The translations under genes were made by a program, and so were the position numbers. From contig NZ_JSEH01000012.1 in assembly GCF_000801335.2 (NCBI RefSeq), positions 1 to 64,000 on the forward strand: 64,000 nucleotides of DNA, read 5' to 3'. Below are positions 6,638 through 17,821 of this stretch, one piece after another (within the stretch, counting starts at the first letter, position 1; every line of letters begins with the position of its first letter). The notes under the pieces were generated by a model. It saw only the letters and a list, made by a program, of their open reading frames with translations, did no database searches and was not told where the DNA came from. The DNA comes from Desulfovibrio sp. TomC (lineage in GTDB: Bacteria; Desulfobacterota; Desulfovibrionia; Desulfovibrionales; Desulfovibrionaceae).

Positions 6638-9601
6638 ATGGCAACCCACCCTTTTGGCGAACGGATTCGCAGCAGACGACTGGCCCGGCTGGCCGAAGAC
6701 AACACCTTCACCCTGCGCCGACTGGCCGGACGCCTGGGCATCCAGCCCTCGTACCTAAGCCGGCTCGAACGCGGCGCTCCCCCGAGCCTTTCCGAGGACC
6801 ACATCCAGGCCCTGGCCCGGGAACTCGGGGACGACGCCGACGCCTTGCTCGCCCTGGCCGGCAAGATTCCCGGCGACGTGCGCCGCCTGCTCCTGGATTC
6901 CCCGGAGCGGCTGGCCCAGGTGCGCGCCCTGGCCAAACCGTGTGCCCTGGGTCCCCAGGCCGACAACACCCCGCCCCGATTCTGGCAATCCTACCGGGAA
7001 TCCCAGCGTTTGGCCCGGGTCGGCAGCTTCGTGCGCGATCTGGTCGCCAATGAAGACTTTTGGAGCGAGGAATTTTTCCGCATCTTCGGCCTGCCGCCGG
7101 GCAGCCCCACCCCGGACTTTGACCAATTTCTGGCCCTGGTCCATCCCGAAGACCAGCCGGCGGTCCTTGGCGTCCGGGCCAGACTGGCGGCCGGGGGCGA
7201 ACCTGTCCATTACACCTACCGTTTCCGGCATAGCGACGGCTGCTGGCGCCATGCCAAGGCCGTGGCCCGGTGCGAATACGACGCTTCGGGACGCGTGTGG
7301 CGCATCCACGGCACGGTGCAGGACGTCACCACCGAGCGCCAGGCCCTGCTCGACCTGCGCTCGGTGGCCCAATTTCCCGAGGACAATCCCCACCCGGTGC
7401 TGCGCGTGGGCAAAGACGGCCGGCTGGCCTACGCCAACCAGGCCAGCGCCGCCCTGCTCAACGCGGCCGGTCTGGCCGTAGGCGAGTCCGTGGGATCGCT
7501 GCTCCTGGCCGAAGTCCAGGCCGCTCTGGACAGCGCCGCGCCCCGGGTGTTCGAGCTGCCCGTGGCCGAGGCCGTCCTTCGCATAACCGCCGTCCCCCTG
7601 CCCGCCCAAGGGCAGGTCAACCTCTACGGCTGCGACGTCACCGGCGAACGTACCGCCCAGGCCGCCCTCGAAGCGGTCCGCCGGGAATGCAGCGCCACAA
7701 ATGCAAGCATGCTCCAGGCCGTTCTGGACGCCAGCCTGGATGCCATCACCTTCGTTTCCGCCGAGGGCCGTATTCTGCGGGCCAATAGCGCCATGGCCCG
7801 CGCCATGGGGCCGCCCTACGACAGCGATCCGGCCTTGCTCGTCGGTTTGCGCCGAAACGATGTCTTTGCCCCGGACACCGCCTTGGCGGTCGAACGCGAC
7901 GATCAGGCCGTCATGACCCAGGCGGTGCCGCTTTTGGCCACACGGCCCATGGCCATCGTCACCCGCGACGGCATCACCCGCCGCCTGCTTCTGTCCCGCA
8001 GCCCGCTGCATGATGCGAACGGGAACGTCATCGGATTTTGCGCCGTCGGGCGCGACGTCACCGACTGGCACGACACCGCCAAGGCCCTGGCCGCCTCCGA
8101 AGCCCGCTACCAGCGCCTCATCGACGATGCCGTGCTGGGGGTTTTTCGCACGACCGTCGACGGCCGCATCCTGGCGGCCAATCCGGCCATGGCCCGGATG
8201 CTCGGCTACGACACGCCCAAGGAACTGATCGAACACATCGGCCATAATGTTGCCCTGGGATTTGAGGCCCCGCAGCGCCGGCAGGAGATTGTGGAGCGGC
8301 TGGCCGATGGCCATGGGCTGCTCAACTTCGATAATACCTACGTCTGCAAGGACGGCACCCGCATTATCGGCAGGCTCCACGCCCGCTTGGCCACTGACGA
8401 GAACGGCGAACGCGTGGTTGAAGGGTTCGTTGAAGACATCACCGAGCGCAAACGGGTCGAGGCAGAACTGGTGGCCAGCGAGGAACGCCTCAAGACCCAT
8501 CTGCAAAACTTCCCCCTGCCCTCCTTCACCTTCGCCCTTGAGGACCGCCAACTCATCCTCACCAACGCCAACAAGGCGGCCGAAGCCCTGTTCCGGGGCC
8601 GCATCGGGGCCAGCCTCGGAGCTTCGGCCGAAGCCATGTTCGAAGAGGCCCCGGATGTCTATCTGGCCCTGTGGAACGCCTTCGAGAGCCGGCGCACCGA
8701 CCGCCGCCGCCTGAGCCTGCGGCCGCCCGGCGCGTGCGAGGTCGGCCTGTTCGATATGACCTTTGTGTTCGTTTCGCCAGACACGGTGATCCTCCACGCC
8801 GAGGAGATTACAGCCATGGCCCGGATGCGCGAAAACCTGCATCGGACCTCGGAACAGCTGCGCTCCATCCTCGATCACGTCCCCTGCGCCATCTATTTCA
8901 AGGATACCGCCGGCCACTGCATCATGATCAACCGGGCCGTGGAAGAGGCCTTCGGCCGACCGGCGGCCGGGGTCGTCGGGCAGGCCCCCGGCTCCATCCA
9001 CGAGCCGGAGGTGGCCGCCCGCATCGCCGAGGACGACCGCCGGGTACTCGAATCAGGCCGGGCCGACACGTTTGAAGAGGATGTGCTGGCCAAGGGGCAG
9101 GTCCGCCGGTTTCTCACCACCAAGGTGCCGCTCAAGGACGAACGAGGCGAACCCTATGCCATCTGCGGCATGTCGCTGGACATCACGGACCACAACAACC
9201 TGGAACAGGCCATCAAGAACGAGCGCGACACCCTGAAGGCCATCCTGGCCCATGTCCCCTATGCCGCCTTGCTTGCCTCGGCCGATGGCGGCGTGGTGTT
9301 TCTCAACCAGTATTTCATTGATCTGGTCGGCTACACTCTGGAAGATATCCCCGATCTTGCCGCCTGGTTGCCAAAGGCCTACCCGGACGAGTCCCTGCGC
9401 GCCCGGGTGGCGGCCGACTGGCTGACCGTCCAGGGCCGGAACTGCCATCGGATCTACCCCGTGCGCTGCGGCGACGGCCGGTCGCGCTGGATCGAGTTCA
9501 AGTCCGTGGCCCTGGGCGATGGTCGGATGCTGCTCACCTTATGCGAAGCCGACCCCCGGCCGCTGCCCGGCTGGGCGCGCCAGCCCGAAGCCGACGCCTG
9601 A
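6638..9601 (+). CDS. XRE-family HTH regulator with about seven PAS domains
   Basis: A 987-aa cytosolic protein with no membrane segment. Residues about 5-65 are an XRE/Cro-type helix-turn-helix (TLRRLAGRLGIQPSYLSRLE). The rest is about seven PAS/PAC modules, several ending in the usual DxT-ER-type linkers (VQDVTTERQ, GRDVTDWHD, VEDITERKR, SLDITDHNN). No histidine kinase, GGDEF, EAL or AAA domain follows the last PAS, so the likely output is DNA binding by the N-terminal HTH. The start at 6638 is chosen because the HTH begins there. A GTG at 6608 lies within the upstream palindrome and has no family support. Followed by a bidirectional terminator. Confidence 0.85.
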   Translation: MATHPFGERIRSRRLARLAEDNTFTLRRLAGRLGIQPSYLSRLERGAPPSLSEDHIQALARELGDDADALLALAGKIPGDVRRLLLDSPERLAQVRALAKPCALGPQADNTPPRFWQSYRESQRLARVGSFVRDLVANEDFWSEEFFRIFGLPPGSPTPDFDQFLALVHPEDQPAVLGVRARLAAGGEPVHYTYRFRHSDGCWRHAKAVARCEYDASGRVWRIHGTVQDVTTERQALLDLRSVAQFPEDNPHPVLRVGKDGRLAYANQASAALLNAAGLAVGESVGSLLLAEVQAALDSAAPRVFELPVAEAVLRITAVPLPAQGQVNLYGCDVTGERTAQAALEAVRRECSATNASMLQAVLDASLDAITFVSAEGRILRANSAMARAMGPPYDSDPALLVGLRRNDVFAPDTALAVERDDQAVMTQAVPLLATRPMAIVTRDGITRRLLLSRSPLHDANGNVIGFCAVGRDVTDWHDTAKALAASEARYQRLIDDAVLGVFRTTVDGRILAANPAMARMLGYDTPKELIEHIGHNVALGFEAPQRRQEIVERLADGHGLLNFDNTYVCKDGTRIIGRLHARLATDENGERVVEGFVEDITERKRVEAELVASEERLKTHLQNFPLPSFTFALEDRQLILTNANKAAEALFRGRIGASLGASAEAMFEEAPDVYLALWNAFESRRTDRRRLSLRPPGACEVGLFDMTFVFVSPDTVILHAEEITAMARMRENLHRTSEQLRSILDHVPCAIYFKDTAGHCIMINRAVEEAFGRPAAGVVGQAPGSIHEPEVAARIAEDDRRVLESGRADTFEEDVLAKGQVRRFLTTKVPLKDERGEPYAICGMSLDITDHNNLEQAIKNERDTLKAILAHVPYAALLASADGGVVFLNQYFIDLVGYTLEDIPDLAAWLPKAYPDESLRARVAADWLTVQGRNCHRIYPVRCGDGRSRWIEFKSVALGDGRMLLTLCEADPRPLPGWARQPEADA

Positions 9602-9623
9602 CGCTTGCGCGGCGCAGGCCATG

Positions 9624-9662
9624 CAAAAAGCCCGGCTCGCAACAGCACAGCCGGGCTTTTTC
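9624..9662. terminator. Bidirectional Rho-independent terminator
   Basis: AAAAAGCCCGGCT (9625-9637) and AGCCGGGCTTTTT (9649-9661) are perfectly complementary around a short loop, giving a U tract on either strand. It sits between the rightward XRE-PAS gene and the leftward SGNH gene, which converge here. Confidence 0.9.
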
Positions 9663-9681
9663 ACGTCCGCAAGCGAAACCT

Positions 9682-10695
9682 TCAGTTCGCCGGCGGGGCA
9701 ATGGCCCGGGAGAGCATCTCGGCCATTTCGGCGTTGAGCCGGACATTGGCGTGGCTGTCCACGCCGTTGACCACCAGATCCGCCGGGTTTTTACCGATCA
9801 GCATCGGGGTCATATCCAGGGTTTCAATGTTGCGCTCGGCGAAATACGCCGCCACCCGGGCGGTCATGGGCGCGCTGCCGGCCACGTCGGACAGGCTGGG
9901 GATAATAAGCGCCACCAAGCGGATGCGGCGCTCCCGGCACCAGTTGACAATGGCGTCGAGTTCCCCGGCATGAGCGGCAAAGACCGTGGGATCGGCATAG
10001 GCATCGCGCAGACGCTGCCAGAATCCCTTGGCCGCGTCGTCCACATTGCCCACCCGGGCCAGCCGCCAATAGGCGAAGTTGGCCAGCGCGAAATGATCGA
10101 CCAGATAGTTGAGCGCCCGGCCCTGGGGAAACTGCACGGCAAAGGTCAGGGGATGCCCGTTTTTCTCGGCCGCCCGGTAGATGTCGTTGACGAAATAGGC
10201 CAAGACCACCACGTCCGGGGTCACCGGATAGGCGGCCAGGGCCTCGTATTCATCCACCGTGTCCCAACCGATCTTGGCGATGTTGACCACCCGCCAGCCC
10301 GCCCCGAGGCGCTGGCCGAGCCCATTGGCAAAACGGTCCTCGGCCCGGTTGATGCCATGGCCAGCCACAAAGGAATCACCCAGGACCGCCACAATTTTTT
10401 CATTGCCCGACCGGGGGGCCGGTTCCACGTCCCGATAGCCCAGAGAATTGATTGGCTGCCAGTAGTGGGCAAACCACTGGCGACTGGACATGGTAATATT
10501 GAAGCCGTCGGATTGGACAAAGAAAAAGGCCATGAAGACTTCGAGCAGCAACAGGACCACCACCACGGCGTCCACAGCCACGAGCACCCCCATGCCGGTC
10601 GAGCGCCCCCGCCCCCGGCGCAGCCGGGACAGAAAAAGTCCGGCCAGCACATTGAGCGCGACCAGTCCCAGGAAAACGTACAGCAGGTGCAGCAT
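9682..10695 (-). CDS. SGNH-hydrolase-like membrane-anchored protein
   Basis: A 337-aa protein with two N-terminal membrane segments (about residues 1-20 and 35-63) followed by an SGNH fold: GDSFVAGHG (block I with the serine nucleophile) near residue 105, an FVND block near residue 168, and a DSHANVRLN segment near the C-terminus containing the DxxH-type catalytic pair. Such proteins are esterases or acyltransferases acting on cell-surface polymers. The substrate is not evident. It is 3 bases downstream of plsY in the same direction, so it is probably cotranscribed. Confidence 0.75.
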   Translation of the reverse strand: MLHLLYVFLGLVALNVLAGLFLSRLRRGRGRSTGMGVLVAVDAVVVVLLLLEVFMAFFFVQSDGFNITMSSRQWFAHYWQPINSLGYRDVEPAPRSGNEKIVAVLGDSFVAGHGINRAEDRFANGLGQRLGAGWRVVNIAKIGWDTVDEYEALAAYPVTPDVVVLAYFVNDIYRAAEKNGHPLTFAVQFPQGRALNYLVDHFALANFAYWRLARVGNVDDAAKGFWQRLRDAYADPTVFAAHAGELDAIVNWCRERRIRLVALIIPSLSDVAGSAPMTARVAAYFAERNIETLDMTPMLIGKNPADLVVNGVDSHANVRLNAEMAEMLSRAIAPPAN

Positions 10696-10698
10696 GGC

Positions 10699-11301
10699 TC
10701 AGCCGGCTGCCTTGGCGCGGTCCTTGCGCCAGGATTTTTCCTGGCCGGCCCGCAGCCGGGCGATGTTGTCGCGGTGCTTGTAAATAATGAGCGCCGCCAC
10801 AACCCCGGCGGCCGGGACCAGGGGGACCGGGCCAAGGACGGCGCACAGGACCGGCACAGCCACAGCCAGGACCAGGGAACCGGCCGAGACGTAGCCCGAC
10901 AGCCAGATGACGGCCACGCAGGCAGCCACGGCCAGCAAGGCCACGACCGGAGCCGCGCCCAAAAAGACGCCAATGGTGGTGGCCACGCCCTTGCCGCCCT
11001 TGCCGTACAGGAACACCGAAAACATGTGCCCGACCACGGCCGCCACCAGGACCAGGGAGACGAAGACCGGCGAATCGGACATGGCCCGGGCGCACAGGAC
11101 CGGCACGAGTCCCTTGGCCAGATCGAGCAGCAGGGTCAGGACGCCGAGCTTGGTGCCGCACAGCCGCGACACGTTGGTGGCTCCGGTGTTGCGACTGCCG
11201 GCCAGCCTGGGGTCAATGCCGCAGCCCACCAGGGCCACGAGCAAACCAAAAGGAAAGGCGGCCACCAGATAGGTCAACAGGATAAAACCAAGAGAGGCCA
11301 T
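10699..11301 (-). CDS. plsY: Glycerol-3-phosphate acyltransferase PlsY
   Basis: A 200-aa integral membrane protein with five or six helices. PlsY transfers acyl groups from acyl-phosphate to glycerol-3-phosphate in phospholipid synthesis. The family motifs are visible: AGSRNTGATNVSR (active-site loop, about residues 36-48) and FLYGKGGKGVATTIGVFLG (about residues 93-111). The start at 11301 gives the expected N-terminal helix, whereas a longer frame would run into the upstream nuclease gene. It lies 28 bases after that gene and 3 bases before the SGNH gene. Confidence 0.92.
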   Translation of the reverse strand: MASLGFILLTYLVAAFPFGLLVALVGCGIDPRLAGSRNTGATNVSRLCGTKLGVLTLLLDLAKGLVPVLCARAMSDSPVFVSLVLVAAVVGHMFSVFLYGKGGKGVATTIGVFLGAAPVVALLAVAACVAVIWLSGYVSAGSLVLAVAVPVLCAVLGPVPLVPAAGVVAALIIYKHRDNIARLRAGQEKSWRKDRAKAAG

Positions 11302-11329
11302 GGTACACTCGCTTTGCCGGCTGCCCGGG

Positions 11330-13441
11330 TCAGGACGCGCCGGCCTCCGTAAAGAGCTGTTCATCCGGCAGGCTGGCTGGAATTTCTTCCGCGCCAAACA
11401 CCCGCAGTTCATTGGTCAGCGGATCAATCCTGCCCAAACGTAGCGCATACCGCTGGCCGATGTAAATCGTATCGCCCAGCGTGTCCCGGGTGGCCCGGAC
11501 ATAGATCTGCATATCCGGCAGGGACAGGGAGACAAACGCGCCGTTGCTGTCCACCACCACGCCCTCAAACGTGCGTTCCTTGCAGGTGCGCTGCAGGAAC
11601 AGGAGCTTCCAGTAGCGCGGCCGGAAACGCTGGACCCGGCCCACGGCCTCGATGCGGGCCGAGAGCTGGGGCAGCCGGGCCTCAAGCTCCCCCCGGCTCC
11701 AGCGCGGCGCGCCGGTGCGCAGCAGCCATTCGAGCTGGGCCAGATTGATCAGATCGCCGTAGCGGCGAAGCGGCGAGGTCACCGGCGCATAGGCCGCCGC
11801 AGCCAGGGTGGCGTGGGGCCTTGGGTCCGGCTCGGTGAGCGTCGGCGGCAGCTCGCGCACCGCCCGCTGGATGGCCGGCGGATCGCTGTGCACGCCCCGG
11901 ACTTCCGGCGGCAACTGTGCGTCCTGGGTGCGGAAGAGCATGGCCGCGCCATGGGAGACGGCGTACTCGGCGGCAGCGGTGTTGCCGAGGATCATAAACT
12001 CGCTGACCAGCAACTGGGCCTTGGGATAGCTCGGGCAAACGGCCATATCCACCTGGGCGGCGTCCGGAAACCCGGTCAGGATGATCTCCGGCTCGGGCCG
12101 TTCGATAATGACCGCGCCCCGATCCAGGCGCTGCTGGCGCAGCATGGCCGCCAACCGCGCCCCCAGGACGATATGGGCCGGCGCATCGCCCCGGTCCAGG
12201 GCCGCCTCAACCACGGCGTAGCAGGTGTTTTCCGCCACCCGGACAAAGGTCTTGCGCATGGCAAAACCGTTGACTGCGCCGTCGGCGGCAAACTCCCATT
12301 CCATCAGAAGCGAGGGCCGGACCTCGCCGGCCCGCAGGCTGTAGAGGTCGGTGCCAAGGGACTCGGGCAGCATGTGGCTGACGCCCTCGGGCAGATACAG
12401 GCTTGAGGCCCGGTGGGCCACGGCCGTATCCAGCGGACCGCCAAACTCCCAATCCAGGGCCGGATCGGCCAGGGCCAGACACAGGCGGATGTTGCCGTCG
12501 GGCAGTACCTCGGCGAAAAAGGCATCATCAATGTCCCGGGTGGTGGGGGAATCGATGCTGACAAAGGGAATCGGCTCCGGCTCCCGGGTCAGGGCGGCCA
12601 GCCCCTGGCGTCGGGCTTCGATCTCGTCGGCATAGGGCTGCCACCAGCTGTCGCCGGCATCGTAGTCGGCCTGATCGAGATGGTAGTTGTGGTGTGGCGA
12701 GACGATGCCCCACTGGCCGGCCAGAATGAGCGGCAGGAAGGGATGCTCGGGCAGGCCCTTTCGCAGCATGGCCCACAGGGTGGACACCTCCTGGTCGTCG
12801 GCGTCGGCAATGAGCCGGCGCAGCAGATCGGCCAGCCTGGTCGCGGCTTCGGGATCGAGCTTGGCAGCCAGGGCCGCGCCTTTCTTGCGGTCGGCCGACG
12901 CCCAGCCCTGCCAGAGTTCCTTGAAAAAGGTCTGGCCGGCCACGACAACCTTTTCGCGCTCCTCGGCCGCCGCCGCCTCGGTCAGCCGGCGCTCGACCAC
13001 CTCGGCCGAGTAGACCTCGAACTTGGGCGGATGGAACTTGAAATGGGTCTTGCAGCCGAGTAGCGCCCGGCCCATGGCCGCCACGGCGTCCACGTCCGGC
13101 GTTTCGCCGACCAGGCCGGCAAACCACTCGGCCGACTCCTCGCGCACCTCGCCCTGAGCCAACTCCCACAGTTCCAGCGGCTCAATGGCCTTGGCCGCGG
13201 CCTCGCGCCGCGCCTGATGGCTGGCCAGGATCTCGGAAATTTCGCTTCTGTCCCTGGCCCCGTCATAGCGCGGCCCCATCCACGGCAACACCCGCGAGGC
13301 CGCCATCTTCTCCTCGCGGTGGGTGAGCGTGTAGACCCGAAGCCGACCCGAAGATTCCTCCAGCACCCAGGCCACCTGGCTCTGGTTACCCTGCATGAAC
13401 TCCACCAGACACCCCGGTCCGGCATACCGTTCCAACGCCAT
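11330..13441 (-). CDS. RNase II/RNB-family exoribonuclease
   Basis: A 703-aa enzyme of the RNB superfamily, which degrades RNA 3' to 5'. The catalytic motif SIDSPTTRDIDDAF (residues 295-308) carries the conserved aspartates that hold magnesium. SPLRRYGDLINLAQL near residue 560 is the second RNB hallmark. A long N-terminal region of about 290 residues is less conserved and contains no obvious cold-shock domain. The C-terminus after residue 620 looks like an S1-type beta domain. It heads an apparent leftward operon with plsY and the SGNH gene. Confidence 0.88.
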   Translation of the reverse strand: MALERYAGPGCLVEFMQGNQSQVAWVLEESSGRLRVYTLTHREEKMAASRVLPWMGPRYDGARDRSEISEILASHQARREAAAKAIEPLELWELAQGEVREESAEWFAGLVGETPDVDAVAAMGRALLGCKTHFKFHPPKFEVYSAEVVERRLTEAAAAEEREKVVVAGQTFFKELWQGWASADRKKGAALAAKLDPEAATRLADLLRRLIADADDQEVSTLWAMLRKGLPEHPFLPLILAGQWGIVSPHHNYHLDQADYDAGDSWWQPYADEIEARRQGLAALTREPEPIPFVSIDSPTTRDIDDAFFAEVLPDGNIRLCLALADPALDWEFGGPLDTAVAHRASSLYLPEGVSHMLPESLGTDLYSLRAGEVRPSLLMEWEFAADGAVNGFAMRKTFVRVAENTCYAVVEAALDRGDAPAHIVLGARLAAMLRQQRLDRGAVIIERPEPEIILTGFPDAAQVDMAVCPSYPKAQLLVSEFMILGNTAAAEYAVSHGAAMLFRTQDAQLPPEVRGVHSDPPAIQRAVRELPPTLTEPDPRPHATLAAAAYAPVTSPLRRYGDLINLAQLEWLLRTGAPRWSRGELEARLPQLSARIEAVGRVQRFRPRYWKLLFLQRTCKERTFEGVVVDSNGAFVSLSLPDMQIYVRATRDTLGDTIYIGQRYALRLGRIDPLTNELRVFGAEEIPASLPDEQLFTEAGAS

Positions 13442-13497
13442 TTATAGTCCTTCTGCTTCGCGCCCAAGGCCGCCGCCGCCGCCGGAGTATGAGAACA

Positions 13498-13611
13498 AGA
13501 TGCCTCCGGCGGCGGGGGGATGATCCCCCCGGACCCCTGCAACGGGAAAAATTATTATAGAGGGAGGGTCCGGGAGGGGGTTACCCCCTCCCGGCCGCCG
13601 GAGGCATCTTC
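13498..13611. repeat. Two head-to-head GC-rich palindromic repeats, copy 2
   Basis: One unit (13498-13546) reads GATGCCTCCGGCGGC then GGGGGGATGATCCCCCC and GGACCCCTGCA. A second, inverted unit (13566-13610) reads GGGTCCGGGAGGGGG then CCCCCTCCC and GGCCGCCGGAGGCATC. The pair is separated by an AT-rich spacer and lies between the stop of the AICAR transformylase gene and the start of the nuclease gene. Confidence 0.75.
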
Positions 13612-13627
13612 TGCCTTTTCTTTTTCT

Positions 13628-14905
13628 TTAATGTCGAAACGACCGCTGGCCGGTAAAGACCATGGCCACTTGGGGCGTGGCCTCGTTGCAGGCGGCGATG
13701 ACTTCCGTGTCGCGGATGGAGCCGCCGGGCTGGGCAATGGCCGTGACCCCGGCCGCGATGCACAGGTCCACGCCGTCACGGAAGGGGAAAAAGCCGTCGG
13801 ACACCACCACCGAACCGGCCAGTCCGCCACAGGTGGCCTCGGTGCGGGCCTTGATTTCATCCAGGCTGACCTTGGCCTCGGGGTCGGCGGCGGCCTTCTG
13901 GGTCAGCTCATACAGCGACAGTTTGTGGGCGGCAAAGGCCAGCCCGTCGGCGTACTTGGTCTTGGCCTTGAAAATGGTCAGCTCCACCACCCCGACCCGG
14001 TCCTGTTCGCCCGTGCCGATGGCCACCGTGGCCCCGTTGCGGACAAAGATCACCGAGTTGGAGGTGACCCCGGCTTCGATGGCCCAGGCAAAGAGCAGAT
14101 CCTCGGCCTCCTGCTTCGACGGCGCGCGGGCCACAACCGAGGTCCCGGCCTTGTCCGTGGCCTCGGCCGGCAGGAAATCGTCCACCGATAAGATGCGGTT
14201 TCGAAAGGAAAACTGGACGACCAGCCCGCCGTCGGCCAGGGATTTCATATCCAGATAGGGCTGTCCCACCAGTTTTTCCAGCTGGGCAAGGCCCGGCAGC
14301 TTGAAAATGCGCAGGTTCTTTTTGGACTTGAGGATGGCCAGCGCCTCCGGCTCATAGTCCGGGGCGGCCACCACTTCGAAATAGACGGCGTTTATCTGTT
14401 CGGCCGTGGCCACGTCCAGGGTGCGGTTGACCACGATGGCCCCGCCAAAGGCGGCAATGCGGTCGGACGCAAAAGCGGCCGTAAACGCGGCGGCAAGGCC
14501 GGCATCGGACCAGGCTGCGCCGCAGGGATTGTTGTGTTTGAGGATAACGGCGGCCGGCTTGGCGGTCAGGTACTGGAGAATGTTGACGCCGTTGTCCACG
14601 TCGGTGAGATTGGTCTTGCCGGGATGTTTGCCGGACTGGAGCAGATGCTCCTCCGTGGCCGCACACACCAGCCCGTCGCCAGGACCCCGAAATTCCACGC
14701 CGCCCAGATTCAGCCGGCCGGAAACCGGCGCATACAGCGCGGCAGGCTGGTCCGGGTTTTCCCCGTAGCGCAGGCCCTTCTCCTGGCCGTCGATGGTCCA
14801 GGTGCGCTTGGCAAAGGCCATCTCGGCATCGCCCAGGCGAATGACCAATTCAGACGGGAAAGGATCCTCCACCATGGTGGTGTACATTTTTTTGAGGTCG
14901 CTCAT
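13628..14905 (-). CDS. purH: AICAR transformylase, single-domain PurH
   Basis: A 425-aa enzyme that formylates AICAR with 10-formyl-THF in the penultimate step of IMP synthesis. The motifs LRYGENPDQPAALY (about residue 45) and ILKHNNPCGAAW (about residue 118, containing the catalytic Lys-His) are those of the PurH C-terminal domain. The N-terminal IMP cyclohydrolase (MGS-like) domain of bifunctional PurH, about 200 residues, is absent, so IMP closure must be done by another protein. The start at 14905 follows GGAGCGG. Divergent from purA, another purine gene. Confidence 0.9.
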   Translation of the reverse strand: MSDLKKMYTTMVEDPFPSELVIRLGDAEMAFAKRTWTIDGQEKGLRYGENPDQPAALYAPVSGRLNLGGVEFRGPGDGLVCAATEEHLLQSGKHPGKTNLTDVDNGVNILQYLTAKPAAVILKHNNPCGAAWSDAGLAAAFTAAFASDRIAAFGGAIVVNRTLDVATAEQINAVYFEVVAAPDYEPEALAILKSKKNLRIFKLPGLAQLEKLVGQPYLDMKSLADGGLVVQFSFRNRILSVDDFLPAEATDKAGTSVVARAPSKQEAEDLLFAWAIEAGVTSNSVIFVRNGATVAIGTGEQDRVGVVELTIFKAKTKYADGLAFAAHKLSLYELTQKAAADPEAKVSLDEIKARTEATCGGLAGSVVVSDGFFPFRDGVDLCIAAGVTAIAQPGGSIRDTEVIAACNEATPQVAMVFTGQRSFRH

Positions 14906-15055
14906 GGCTAGACCGCTCCTTGTCGCATACGTGCAAGCGTGCCTAGCACAGGCGGGGCACAGGGGCAAATTGCATTTGGAAGCCCGGTCCAATTCTGCTA
15001 ACAAGGCCTGTCCGCGGCGCATGACGCCGCAGTTTTTCCGGGCAAGGGAGTTGTC

Positions 15056-16721
<1,666 letters not shown>

Positions 16722-16727
16722 GCCGGA

Positions 16728-16790
16728 GCCAGGGGCGCTGCCCTGCACCCGCCGGGGGGGTCACCCCCCCGGCCCCCCGGATGGATGGGG
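16728..16790. repeat. GC-rich palindromic repeat, copy 3 (diverged)
   Basis: Following the purA stop, CAGGGGCGCTGCCCTG and CCGGGGGGGTCACCCCCCCGG form adjacent short palindromes of the same class as the other intergenic repeats, here without the GGCCGCCGGAGGC module. Possible terminator for purA. The rest of the 236-base gap up to 16957 shows nothing else I can support. Confidence 0.5.
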
Positions 16791-16957
16791 TGGGCGAACG
16801 CTCGAGTTGCAGGCTAGAAGTATGGACGGCAGCGGAAGGCTGCCTCTGATGGGGGTGGAAGGGACGCCGATGTTGACGCCGCTGTCGCGGCAGGCGCAGC
16901 GGCACCCCTTTTGCCCCCAATCTTGTTGTCGCAACCGTTGCGAAAGGCCAAACCACG

Positions 16958-17821
16958 ATGACGACCGCCGCTAGACCGTTTCCCTTTGGCGTCCCTGTGC
17001 GCCAGTCCCACGTGCTGGCCGGCCTGGACGCTTTGGCCCGGGCCATCCCCCAGGCGCTTATTCTGGAGGGCGGCACAGCCAACGAGCGTTCGGCCATGGC
17101 CATGTGGCTGGCGGCGCGGCTCAATTGCCGGGCCGACTTGCCGCCGTGCGGGGTCTGTCCGGTCTGCGTGCAGATCCGAGATCTGGTCTTTCTGGATTTG
17201 CAGGTTTTCGACGGCGGCGTGGAGACGATCAAGGTGGCGGACATGCGCGAGGTGCGCACGCTGGTGGGCGAGCCGCCGCGCGGGGCTGGCTGGCGGGTGA
17301 TTATCCTGGCCGAAGCCCAGGGATTGACGGACGAAGCGGCCAATGCGCTCCTCAAAGCCATGGAGGAGCCGCGTCCGGGCAATGTTTTCGTGTTGTTGTC
17401 GCCCCAGCGGGAACGACTGTTTCCGACATTGGTCTCACGGTCGTTTGTGATGACCCTGGCCTGGCCGGATGCGTCGGTGTCGTTGCCGACCGGCGGCGAG
17501 GACGATCCCTGGCCGGTGCTGGACGCCCTCTATGGTTTCTGGCGTTCGGGCCGGGGCTGGTTTACCGGGGTGAAGGGCCGGCCGACGCGGCTGACGGCCG
17601 AACGGGTGCTGACCGAATTGTCGCGTGAGCTGGCCGGCTTTCTGGCCGGGCGCACGGACACGCCGTTTACGGCCCGGCTTGGGGTCTGCGGTGATCCGGA
17701 CGTGCCGCGCCGCATGGATGTGCTATTGGCCGAGTGCCAGGAGGCGCTTATCGCCATGGTCAATCCGGCCGTGGTGCTCGACCGGCTGGCCACCCGGGCT
17801 TATTTATGGTTGCGGGGCTAG
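16958..17821 (+). CDS. holB: DNA polymerase III delta-prime subunit (HolB-like)
   Basis: A 287-aa clamp-loader subunit. CRADLPPCGVCPVC (about residues 52-65) is the expected zinc module. IILAEAQGLTDEAANALLKAMEEP (about 111-134) and the following FVLLSPQRERLFPTLVSRS carry the sensor-like segments of the delta-prime AAA+ fold. The Walker A loop is degenerate, as is usual for delta-prime, which does not hydrolyse ATP. It converges on the SGNH gene with a 4-base overlap of stop codons. A modest AAGG lies before the ATG. Confidence 0.8.
   Translation: MTTAARPFPFGVPVRQSHVLAGLDALARAIPQALILEGGTANERSAMAMWLAARLNCRADLPPCGVCPVCVQIRDLVFLDLQVFDGGVETIKVADMREVRTLVGEPPRGAGWRVIILAEAQGLTDEAANALLKAMEEPRPGNVFVLLSPQRERLFPTLVSRSFVMTLAWPDASVSLPTGGEDDPWPVLDALYGFWRSGRGWFTGVKGRPTRLTAERVLTELSRELAGFLAGRTDTPFTARLGVCGDPDVPRRMDVLLAECQEALIAMVNPAVVLDRLATRAYLWLRG

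Noticed and set aside
9541-11352. Long rightward open frame antisense to the SGNH and PlsY genes
   Set aside because: It has a Gly/His/Gln-rich composition typical of antisense frames in high-GC DNA, and the opposite strand carries clear family motifs.
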